DNA of 64,000 nt, taken from NCBI RefSeq assembly GCF_003573695.1, contig NC_039361.1, positions 96,784,279 through 96,848,278 on the forward strand. Reading direction: 5' to 3'. Source of the stretch: Papaver somniferum (lineage: Eukaryota; Streptophyta; Magnoliopsida; Ranunculales; Papaveraceae). Positions 23,570 through 34,434 of this stretch are shown here, piece by piece; the first letter of the stretch is position 1; each line of letters starts with the position of its first letter. Position numbers and translations under genes: made by a program. The notes beneath the pieces are model-generated. The model was not told where the DNA came from. It did not search any database and worked only from the letters and a program-made list of their open reading frames with translations.

Positions 23570-24899
23570 TAAATATTCTTTTATTGTTTTGTTTAGAAGA
23601 ATAACAAGAGTTTGGAATAGACATTATTGTGATTACACATAGCTATGTGCAACGTTTTCATCTTCATGTTTTTAGGTTTATTTGTTTAAATTCTAAAAAA
23701 TTGTTTGGAAGATAATTTTTGCAGTATTAATCTTTATGGTTTTATATATTGCAATGTGTTATGGGATATGGGTGTTTGCGTCCGTGAACTGTGATTGTCC
23801 CATACCTTGTCAAAAGTTAAGTCTTTCATATCTATTATGTCATATTTTGATGGAAGATAGGTTAAAATCTTTTGTTGACAAGGATTATGTTTATTGTATG
23901 TCATTATGCGAATAGTGATGGAAAATAGAATGAATCCTTGTATATTCCACAGTATTGATCTTCCCTGATCCATAATTTTATGTATTACTGTGAGTCTCCG
24001 TAAGTTCTCTTATGTCGAGCATGATCAATTAAATTCATCACTTTTTGTGGTTAATTTGGTTGTATAATTACGATTACATTAATTATGGGTTCTCTTGTGA
24101 TTAATCTAATTGAGTACTTTTGGATTCAAATTCATATTCGTATGTGGTTTTTTATGCACAAAGAAATCCTTCTTTTCTTTTGAAATTAAGGTCGCTCTTG
24201 TTGTTCTTTCGGGAATGACATTTTATGGGGGAGAGTTCTTAATTGAACTTTTGCTTAATTGCCAAATCTTTGTGGGTAGTGCGGCTGTGGAATATTATAT
24301 GGGTTATCTTGTATCTTTATAAACTCCTTGATGAAAGCATTTAGCTTCGGCTTTATGATTGCATCTAAACAAGTTGATATATGCTTTCTTTTGGTCATGA
24401 AATATCTCTTTTGGAAATTTCATTAGGATCCCGTTTTCGTACCTTTGCCAATTTTATTGACAAAAAGGGGGAGAATTAATATGTAGTTCACACTACAAAT
24501 ACATATGGTTTTCGGATCATTATGTAAGGGGGAGTGGTTTCCATGTGAGATGGAGTATTAACTAAGGGGGAGTGATACATATCACCATAGTATTGTTGTC
24601 GAAGTTGTGATACAATGGAACTTTGATGCTGCATAATGATACTATGACATGGGACAACAATGATTGAGAATACTTGTTTTCTCATTGTTATAGCTACGGA
24701 TTTTCAACAACGATGATGCTGAACTTACAACCTTTGGGATCATTGGAGTACTTGGAAGTGACGAAGATTTCGAGTAATGTTGAAGATTTCGAGTAATGTT
24801 GAAGATTAGGCATGTGGAATAGGAGCTACAAAAGTTTATTTATTTTTGTATTCCATATGTATTGATAGTTTTGTCACTAAAATTGACAAATGGGGAGAT
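23570..24899 (+). other. 3' region of the family A element with multiple polypurine tracts
   Basis: Non-coding. Polypurine tracts lie at 24462-24474, 24526-24533, 24564-24571 and 24888-24898; only the last touches the 3' LTR. The last is preceded by an inverted repeat, TTTGTCA...TGACAAA; the first keeps only a partial arm. Multiple tracts of this kind are known from Sireviruses. Confidence 0.75.
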
Positions 24900-27570
24900 T
24901 GTTAGAGCACTGCTCGGTCGAACTCGCATGCGTTGTTATCTCAAGCATGTTTGTCAATGTTAGTGATCAAAACTATAAGTCTTGATTTCTAGTCTACTAT
25001 AGCTAAGTCTCGGACAAGGATAGAAAGTGTAGTTTGGATCAGGAACTCCATGGTGATCATCATACAAGGCGAATAACTACTCAAGGAACTGGTGGAACTT
25101 CATCGACTAAAAGGTATGTGGAGACTTGAACTTATCTATCACTAAAAAGTCTATCTACTCTATCTCCTATCTTAAGAAAAAAGTCGTTTTGCTATATAGA
25201 CTTTCATTATACACATTTTCTATTTTGAGCCGAGTTTCATTTCTCGAAATATGTGTTGGTAAGCTTTCGCTTTGGCCAAGTTCATCTTTACCTAGTGACG
25301 AAAGTCATGTTATGTTTCACTCACTTTGAAAATGGCTTTGACGAAAAATGGTTTGTGAATAACAACTATATAACGTCCTCTAAGAATGTTTCAATGATTG
25401 AAATGAGAGTTTAGATTATACAACCATTGTTGGATATAATCATTATGTGGCAACACATATATGTATAAGTCTTTATTCCTTGAACCAAAGTATGCGTACT
25501 TTGTTGATCAGGAAAACCGGAACAAGAGCTGTGAACTCAGTCCGCGAACCCAGTCCGCGAACTGGCGGAGGTTCTCATCCCGAGAATATCTGCTGGAGTT
25601 TGTGAACTCCTTCCGGGAACTTAAGTCCGCGAACTTGAGTTGGTTATATCTAAAGACGATTATTTATGAACTTATATTTATATTAACTAAGGAATGCAAA
25701 TTGCAAACCGTGGCTATAAAGTTCATGAATCGATTCAAGTGAATCAAATCGTTTTTTCTTTGATTGTGTCTTGCATAGTTATATAAGATTTATACAATTG
25801 AACAACTCTCGAACTAGTTCATTTGAGTCATTTGAATTAGTTATGGTGAAGAATAATATGGTTGATATGAAAGTGATCATATGGCTAACCATTTGGTTAA
25901 CTACTGTTGAACCAACAAATGTACATGTTTGGGTACGGTTACACAAACCTAAAATCGTGCATTTCATTTGTGTGTAACAAGTTAGGTTTTCGATCTAACG
26001 GTTGAAAGATATTAGCTTGAATCTAATCAGGTTTTCATCTAACGGTGAATATTGAATGCTTTGTTACTAAGCTAACATTGATTGCAAACCCTGATTTGAA
26101 AGACTATATAAGGGAGAACTCTAGAAACTGGGAAACCTAATCCCCATACCTCCTGTGTGATACTAGTTTTATAAGCTAGAGTCGATTCTCCTTTAACCTT
26201 AGGTTTCTTCTTGTAAACCAGGTTAACGACTTGAAGACTTCATTGGGATTGTGAAGCCAGACCGATACTACTTTCTCGTAGTTGTGTGATCTGATCTTGC
26301 TGATTATATCGTGTTGAGTATAATCGTAACAATTTTCTTGAGATTAATATCTCTGATAGGCAAGATATAAAAGTAGTCACAAACATCTTCGTCTCATCGT
26401 TTGTGATTCCACAATATCTTATTTCACCGCGTGGATTAAGATTATTGTGAGGTGATTGATAATTCTAGGTTGTTCTTCGTGAATATAAGTCCGGGTTATC
26501 AATTGGTTCATGTTCACCTTGATTTATCAAAAGACGGAATAAAAAATTGTAGGTATTTCTGTGGGAGACAGATTTATTTATTATCATATTTGTGTGATAC
26601 AAATTTGTTTATTAAAGTCTTCGACTTTGGGTCGTAGAAACTCTTAGTTGTGGGTGAGATAATCTAAGGGAATCAAGTGCATAGAATCCTGCTGGAATCA
26701 GAGACGTAAGGAGCGCAACTGTACCTTGGATCAGTGTGATATTGATTGGGGTTCAACTACAGTCGTAGTAGACTAGTGTCTGTAGCGGCTTAATACAGTG
26801 TGTGTTCAAACTGGACTAAGTCCCGGGGTTTTTCTGCATTTGCGGTTTCCTCGTTAACAAAATTTTTGGTGTCTGTATTATTTCTTTTCCCCATTATATT
26901 TGTTTATATAATTGAAATAATACCGGCTGTGCATTTTTCAATCAATTAGAATATACGACCTTTTGGTTGTTGATTTAAATTGATTGACTCTTGGATATTG
27001 GTCTTTGGTACCATCCAAGTTTATCTCTCTTGTATTTAAATTGAGACTCGCAGTTTGCTTGTGTAAGATTTAAATCGATAGATAGAGATTTAAACTCTTT
27101 GATATACTTTTATATTGATAGAATCTAACTGTCTAGTTGATTCTCTAGAAAGTATATTGGAGTTTGTCCATACAGATTACTAAGTGAAATATTGGATGTG
27201 GTTGTTAGACCCCCGCTTTTTCAGTGTTGTTTCTTTTCCATATTATATATTGTTATATAATTGAAATATCACAGGTTGTGCGTTAGGATCAATCAATTAG
27301 AATATCCAACCCTTGGTTATTGATTTACATTGATTGACACTTGAACATTGGTCTTTGGTACCGTTCAAGTGATTTCTCTTGTATTCAATTAGACTCGCAG
27401 ATTTATATTTGCTTGAGTAAGAATTGAATCGAGAAATAGAGATAATAGAACTCTTTGATATACTTTATTAAGATTGAGTCTAGTTGATTCTCTTGAAAGT
27501 ATATTGGAGTTAGTCCATACAGATTGCTAATCGAAATATTAGGTGTGGTTGTTGTACCCCCGCTTTTTCA
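24900..27570 (+). mobile_element. 3' LTR of the family A element, with duplicated end
   Basis: Starts TGTTAGAGCACTGCTCGG. A first LTR end, CCCCCGCTTTTTCA, is at 27210-27223. This is followed by a further 347 bases that repeat the last part of the LTR and end with the same motif at 27570, where the CAATT duplication stands. The extra segment is more similar to the 5' LTR end than the first end is. Confidence 0.82.
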
Positions 27571-27841
27571 CAATTATTTATAAAATGATTTTATCATACA
27601 ATATACATCTTGATATTCCAAACCGTTTTATCAACAAGTTATAAGTTCACAACCCAATAACGATGTAATTCTTTTAAGCATTTAAATAAACACACTAACT
27701 TAGAATTTTATTTTTATAAGGTTTGTAATGATAGCTTGATCCGATCGTCTTCAAAATTTAGATGAAAATTCTTGACATATTTGCCTATAACATATCCAAA
27801 TGTCGCAGAAAACTAACAGTTTAAACAAAAGATATGATTTT

Positions 27842-30450
27842 TGTTAGAGCATAGCTCGGTTGAACCCACTAAGCGTTGGTATTTCAAGTTTGGTTGTCAT
27901 ATTTTAGTGAATCAAAACTCATTTAAAGAGTCGCTTGATTATTTACTATAGTCAACTTCGTATAGGTTAGCTAGAAAGTTACTAGGATATGAGACTTACA
28001 AGTATTACGTGAAGACTTGAAGAATGTGAAGAAGTAAAGAGCTACATCGACGACATCATCCTTCCATTTGAGGTTAGTAATATTTGACTTGAACTGTTTC
28101 ATTCCTAATGTATCTTTCAAGTCTTGCATATTGAAAACATAAATGCGAAGCTTTGAATGATCATACTCTAGTTAGACATAGTATTAAGGAATTACAATAC
28201 GAAGTATAACGTCTATCTTTTGAACTTCGTATATAAGACATCAACATAATCGTATGAATGCTATTGTGATTTTGTATGGGTATGGGTGAAGATTTCGTCA
28301 TAGGAAACAATGTTTTACATTCGTTTAAAGGAAGTACAATTCATAAACTTGTTTTATGAATCGAAAGAGAAACCGCTAGGATTATTGGTATTGTTATTCA
28401 TTGCAAATCTTTGGATTACCAATATGTGTGTTTAGTATACTGCTCATAACTTGTTTATGTATCTTGGTAAAACTATTCACAATGCCTGACTTTTGTATTG
28501 GTATGACTTTTATTAGTGAAACCGATCTTAAGTAATCACTGAGATGGTATGATCGATATGTTGTAATTGGTATGACCAAACCTGGACATTGGGGAACCGA
28601 TCCTAGTAAGAGGTGCAACAAATCACAATCATTGGGAATCGATCCTTGTAAGAGGTACAACAAGTCTTAGTAATTGGTAATCGTTCCAATAACTTGTGCA
28701 ACCGATTACAAGTTAAATACCATAAATATGTGGTAACCGATCCTAGTACCTAGTCAACCATTTTTTGGAAAGCTAGTGTGACCGATCCTAGTACCCACAT
28801 GTAGGTAGAACTGAAGCTATGTGTTTTGGTAGAACCGTGAAACCCATTAATGGTTATTAGATAGGATAATCAATCACATACTTCTTCGAAGTCATATGAA
28901 CCAATTCTAAACTTGTTTGGAAGTGTGGCAAATCGGTTCCAAGATTGTAAATATGAAAAAGGATTTACAAAGTAAGATGTCGACATACTTTGAACATGTG
29001 CAATAACTCTTATATTTTATTGTTCAAAAATATTCCTTAATAACTAAAGGAGAATCCCGGATCGAAATAAATTGAGAATCTTTTAATTAAGGTTTTTAGG
29101 TTTATATGCTTTTAATTTACAACAATTAAATGAATGTATTTATAAAATAAAAATTAGTAATGTGCATTTACTAATTGGAGATTTTCTACTGAGATTTCAG
29201 TCAATATTTGGACAGTGCATTTCCAGGAATTATGAAAACCGTTTTTGCCTTTATTGCATATCTTCTTTGAGAATATTTGGTTTTGGAAATTCCTTGGTAT
29301 CCAAACTTCCTTGATCTATAAATATTGAAGTTTGCATTTCTAGCAAACTAATCCTCAGAGCCAGCAAAACTACCTAGTTGTGTTGTTACTGGTGGAGTCG
29401 TCTAGTCGGAGAGGAAAATACCCTAATTAGGCGAAATCTCTTACGACCGCTCGTTTTAAAGACTTCTTTGGTGGGAAACTAGATAATTGCAGTTTATTAT
29501 TAGTTTTCTATTGATTTAATTGACTAACAGTTGTTGAACTTTGATTGCACATAGTTTGTTTATGCTTGAGAATCTTCTCTTCTGATATAAGATTCACTCA
29601 AACTAGATCGAAGTATCCACGAGGATCTTTAGAACTGTTTGTGGATCTAAAGACGTCTTGTGATAATCCATTGTTAACGGACTCCATTATGTGTGTGATT
29701 GATGAAAAGAGATTCAAGTCTTTTGTGTTAAGGTGTTTATTGAAGATCTAAGAAGAATTGAAGACAAAGAAGATTTCTTATTTGAGTTCATAATCTTTGG
29801 TGTGAAAAAAACTTGATCGGCTGGGGATCCAACTATAATCGGTTTGTCTTTGTGATAATCTTTATTGATTAGTTGAGTAGATCGGCATCAATACAATTCT
29901 TTGTGATTAGGAGGATTGATTGCATAGTCTAGACAATTACTTTGGTAGTTGTTAAGAGATAGATCTAAGAACCTAACAAAGGAGTTTATTGGGATAAACG
30001 GAAGATCCTTTTGTCAAACTCATATCACTTGTTTGAAAAGAGTTGTTACCGAACAGATTTGTTGTTCCTTTACTGTTTGGAATACGAACCAAAGGAATTG
30101 TTCCAAGTGCGTGACTTATTACAAGTTGGAGGCGCAGGAATACTGAGGGAACTAGGTGAACTATAGGTTTAGTTGCTTGGTCTAGACTATACGAAGTTGG
30201 TTTAGATTTTGTATAGCGGCTAAATTCTGAGAGTATTCAATTCTGGACTAGGTCCCGGGGATTTTCCGCATTTGTAGTTTCCTCGTTAACAAAATCTTGC
30301 TATGTATTTTACTTAATTCTAAACTGCATTTGCAGTTTCCTCGTTAGTTTTATTGTCTCGACTCAGTCTATAGACAATCAGTTTTGGAGAAAGGACTTAT
30401 CGGTGGAAAATATTTAGATTGAGGTATATTTGGGTACCCTCGTCTTTTCA
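27842..30450 (+). mobile_element. 5' LTR of the family B element
   Basis: 2609 bp from TGTTAGAGCATAGCTCGG to CCCTCGTCTTTTCA. A TATA box (TATAAATA) is at 29317-29324. Towards the end it has a second copy of the CATTTGCAGTTTCCTCGTTA block (near 30325) and lacks about 250 bases that the 3' LTR has. Confidence 0.85.
28500..28810 (+). repeat. Array of ACCGATCCTAGTA motifs in the family B LTR
   Basis: At least six close or partial copies of ACCGATCCTAGTA (some as ATCGATCCTTGTA or ACCGATTACAAGTT) with irregular spacing. The 3' LTR carries the same array at 50955-51235. Confidence 0.75.
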
Positions 30451-30452
30451 AT

Positions 30453-30462
30453 TGGTATCAGA
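30453..30462 (+). promoter_or_regulatory. Primer binding site of the family B element
   Basis: TGGTATCAGA two bases after the LTR end, then AT in place of GC. It is a slightly degraded initiator-Met-type site. Confidence 0.75.
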
Positions 30463-30520
30463 ATGGGAAAACACAAAATGATCTAACAATCTGTGTTTGG
30501 TGTGATCCAACCTATAAGAA

Positions 30521-30892
30521 ATGAACTCGAGTTCTCATGAATCGACTTCAATTAACGTACCGCCAAGGTTTGACGGAACAAACTATCTACGGTGGGAATC
30601 TGTTATGAGATATTTTCTTCAATCACGAGACTTTAATACATGGCTATTAGTCGTCGATGGTTATAATCACCCGAAAGTAGAAAATTCGGAAACATAATTT
30701 AAACTCTTAGTGGATTTTTCAAACGAAGAAAAGGCTTTTTCTAAGCAGAATTCAGATGGTTTGAATGCTATAATACATGTTGTAAGTCGTGATCTACAAC
30801 ATCATGTATCAACATGTCAAACTTCGAAAGTACCTTGGGATAATATTCAGATCGTATTCGGAGGAAACACATCAGAGAAAAAAGCTAGACTT
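30521..30892 (+). pseudogene. Family B Gag, first part, split by the Tat element
   Basis: The ATG at 30521 opens the same gag domain as in family A (TSINVPPRFDGTNYLRW, then SRDFNTWL). A TAA at 30695-30697 interrupts it after 58 codons. The frame continues through LNAIIHVV to EKKARL and stops at the insertion point, where GACTT begins the target duplication. The rest resumes in frame at 45855. The N-terminus follows the copia gag pattern closely. Not functional here. Confidence 0.88.
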
Positions 30893-33800
30893 TGAAGATG
30901 GGGAAAAACGATTTGCTGGTTTTTACGAGATTGAGGAGATGACCGTGCGGACGAGACTCCTTGAACCGATAAAATGCTCAAACTCACACAGATGCACTGC
31001 AAGAAGAGAGTGCTTTAAGTTCGAGAGATCAATCTGTAGGAATCCGGCCTAAACCAAGACAATGGCCGTTCCAGAGTCAATTCGGTCACAAGAGAGGATG
31101 GGTCGATCTGTAGGAGGAAAGCTGAGAAATGTGTGAGATCAATGGTGATCAAAGATTGTGAGTGTGTTGTGTATTCTGCGTAAAGAAAATAAGATAAGTT
31201 CTGATTGATCGAACGCTGAGTTCTTAATATCTTGTTGTCTGCTTGACGAGAGATTGTACCCTGTTACAATCATGATTCAGAGACTTATTTATATTGCCAG
31301 AATTGTAAACACCTTGATCCCATGAAGTGTGACAGTTGTTGGAGTCAAAGAGTGGGGAAGTGGAAATCGTGTTAAAACCAGTGTTCATTGTGCGGAGACT
31401 TGGTTGATTTTCTACCCACTACTTTGCTAACTCCTTCAACTGATTGCACGACTTTCTCACATTCTCGTCGTGTGTATCAACACACATGCCGTAGACCGCC
31501 AGACCAAAACCCTAGTTAATATCCCCCATGTGACACGATTGATGTCTCGTTATCGTGGAGCCAGTTGCTCACTTCATAGAACGATGAGTCCTCGTGATTT
31601 GCAAATTTTCTGAGACTCGTGATTGAACATGTTTGTTGAGACAAAGGTATCGGATAAATGTTGATACTTAAGGTGAGCAAATGTTTCTGAATCGTTGAAT
31701 ATTGATAGTTGAACCAATATTCCTTAGTCTGAGCAAATGTTGCTCGTCTAAGCAAATGTTGCTCGTTTGATGAATTGTTGGTATCAGGATCAAATGAAAA
31801 TGTTAATTTAAGATGCTGACATCTGAGAGCATAATTCTTAAAGTGTTGATCACGGGGTCAACGTAAAATTATTAGTGTTTGAATCTGCTCAGAATTATGT
31901 TTTTGTAGAGCTCTGGATTCGAAACCCTAATTTTTGATCAATTGATAATTTATTTAAAATCAACCACAGAGTGAAGGAGGACCGGCGACATGGAATGACG
32001 AGTCGACCATGTAACGCCCATATGCTCAAATGAGAAAAATACCAAAGTCTCTTGAAGAGCAGTTGGTGAAAGGATGCTTAAATGCTGGTTTAATCATTTA
32101 TTAAAATGGTGCTCGTCTCAGCTTTAGGTGATGAAACCTAATTATGAAAGGATGAGGGACCGTCCAAGAGGGCATGAGACCGACCCTTGGTGGTCATGGG
32201 ACCAACTGATGGTCTCTTGAGAAAACTCCAAGTTGTTTGAGAAGAGTTTGGACTTAATATGAGAAATTGAGCAAATTAGGTAAAAATTATTAAAACACGT
32301 GGGACCGGCTATTTGCAAGCCCTAGGGCCAGCCTTGGTCGGTCAAAGAGACATGCCCGTGTCACCATAATCTCCGTGTCTCAGTCCTGAGAGTTTCGATA
32401 TTTTTCGATGCGCGTTTGAGCAACATTTTGAGAAAATATGAAGGATTCAGGGTTTTGCTGAGACTGAGGAATCTTCATGAGATGATGAAAAATAATTAAT
32501 AAAATAGGGGATTTTAAGGTATGGGACTGGCCACGGCTAGGGCATGGATGGCCGGCTAGCAAGCTCGGTCCCGCAACACCTTTCCCAATTTTATGTAATT
32601 TTAAGTATTTTCCCTGATGTGAAGGAAATACCATGAAAATGAGGAATTTTATGAGGTTAGGGAATTTCCATGAGATTATGGAAATAATAATAATAAAATA
32701 GGGAGTCATGAAGTGTGGGACCGTCTATGGCCAAGCATGGTCGTCCGGCCAATGAACACGGTCCCATGGCACTTTTCCTAATTTTATATTATTTTCATGA
32801 TTTTAGGGAAATATCATGAAATCAAGGAGTTCGTTGAAACTAGGGAATTTCCTTGAAGTGAAGGAGTTTCTATGAGATGATGGAAAACAAATAATAAAAC
32901 AAGGGCGTGTGGGACTGGTCACGGCTAGGGCATGGCCAACCGGCTAATGAGCCCGGTCCCTTGAGTGTTTCCCTAATTTTATGTAATATTCATGAGTTGA
33001 GGAAAATGTCATGAAATCAGGAAATTTTCATGGGATGAGGGAAATAATAACAAATAATAAAGAATCATGAGGTGTGGGACAGGCCACGTCTAGGGAACGG
33101 TCGGCCGGCTAGTAGGCCTGGTCCCACGACACTTTTCCTAATTTTATTATTTCTTTGATACGAGGAAACACCATGAGACTGGGAGTTTCCTTGAGGCGAA
33201 GGAGATTTGCTCAAACGAAGGGATTTTCATGAGATCAGAGAAAAATAATAAAATATGATAAAATATATAATTGGGCGTGGGACTGGCCACGGCTTGACCA
33301 GCCGGCCGGTGGGCCCAATCCCCTAGCACCTTTGTTAATATTTTATTGTTATTATTTTTCTTCCTATTTTGAATAAGTTCATCGTTCCTTCGTGTATTGG
33401 AATGCTCGTTCGTGCATTCAGGTGCTCGTTTGTGCATTATTGCTGAGTACACTTGCACCATTTTGGTCGGGGCTTATTCGATAGCGGCTTAGACACCCGT
33501 TCGTTGAATATTTATTACTAACCCATGGAATTCTGCTGGGAAAACCATGAATTGAGGTAATGAAATATTACGAAGAACATAGAATGTTTCCAAATATTTA
33601 GCTAATTAATTTGATGGCTCTATACTAGCAGGCATGTTATCTAGGAGCATTAATTATCTGAGAATTGAGCGATATGAGCTTGTTGAATCGTCATATTTGC
33701 TTGTTGAAGCGTCATATTGTTACATCCTGAAGACGTTATTGCTCTATAATAGCAGCTAAGTCTTCTAGGAGCCGTCTAATTTTTCGATTCTATATAGAAG

Positions 33801-34029
33801 CAATTAATGAAATTTCTCAGTATTTATAAGATACGTCGTTGCCTCAGCTGAGAGACTGCACATATGTGCATACTCTGAGAGATAGTATTCTCAATCAGAG
33901 ATTCATGCGGCATGAGCTTTCATGCTTCGATGAGAGACATGAGCCTCAATACTCATCTGATTGCTGGATCAGGAGCATTACAATTACGGTTTTACGATTT
34001 TAACCCTTGTTGAAAATCCACCATCTACA
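30893..34029 (-). mobile_element. 3' LTR of the Tat element
   Basis: 3137 bp. Minus-strand start TGTAGATGG at 34029. The outer end reads TGAAGATGG on the plus strand, one change from the expected TGTAGATGG. It contains the six-unit hairpin array (about 32300-33320) and a TATA box (TATAAATA on the minus strand, about 31286-31293). Confidence 0.88.
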
Positions 34030-34044
34030 TTAAGTCCCCTGCTT
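34030..34044 (-). promoter_or_regulatory. Polypurine tract of the Tat element
   Basis: Minus-strand AAGCAGGGGACTTAA directly before the LTR start TGTAGATGG. Confidence 0.7.
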
Positions 34045-34332
34045 AGTGAGGGACATTCATGTTCCTTAGTTAGCACTGGATGGTGATTTTCTAATTATAA
34101 ACGAAGTAAGTAACTGAACTTAGTCGAAAGATAAGATGTTACCGGATTTTCGATTGCGTGAGCAAACTATGACTTGAACGAAGATCCCAGTGGCATGATA
34201 GAGCGTTTTCCAATGAGTCTAAATTGATGTAGGCCCGCCGATTTAGTGATGGAACCTTGGTCGGTTTAGGATTCACGGGTCCGGTCCGAAGAAAAGAAAT
34301 CTTTGTGAAATTAGGTTTTGGAAACAAAATTT

Positions 34333-34342
34333 TATATAAAAG
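34333..34342 (+). promoter_or_regulatory. TATA box of the antisense gene
   Basis: TATATAAAAG on the plus strand, about 100 bases before the proposed ATG at 34435 and followed by a CT-rich leader. It is outside the LTR and faces the antisense gene. Confidence 0.5.
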
Positions 34343-34434
34343 GAATTAATCTTCTCCCTATTTTTTTTTTGTTTCTTCTCCACGACCTACCACCACCTTT
34401 TTCCTCCATTTTCCTCACGTCAAAGCAGAGGATT

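Larger units (their letters stand above)
18947..27570 (+). mobile_element. Family A: complete non-autonomous Sirevirus-like copia element
   Basis: 8624 bp with 5-bp duplication CAATT on both sides (18942-18946 and 27571-27575). Order: 5' LTR, initiator-Met-type primer binding site, gag with two zinc knuckles, a 128-codon second ORF, a 1.3-kb 3' region with four polypurine tracts, 3' LTR. No protease, integrase, RT or RNase H. The gag and the multiple polypurine tracts fit the Sirevirus (SIRE/Maximus) lineage. It depends on another element for its enzymes (TR-GAG type). Confidence 0.85.
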
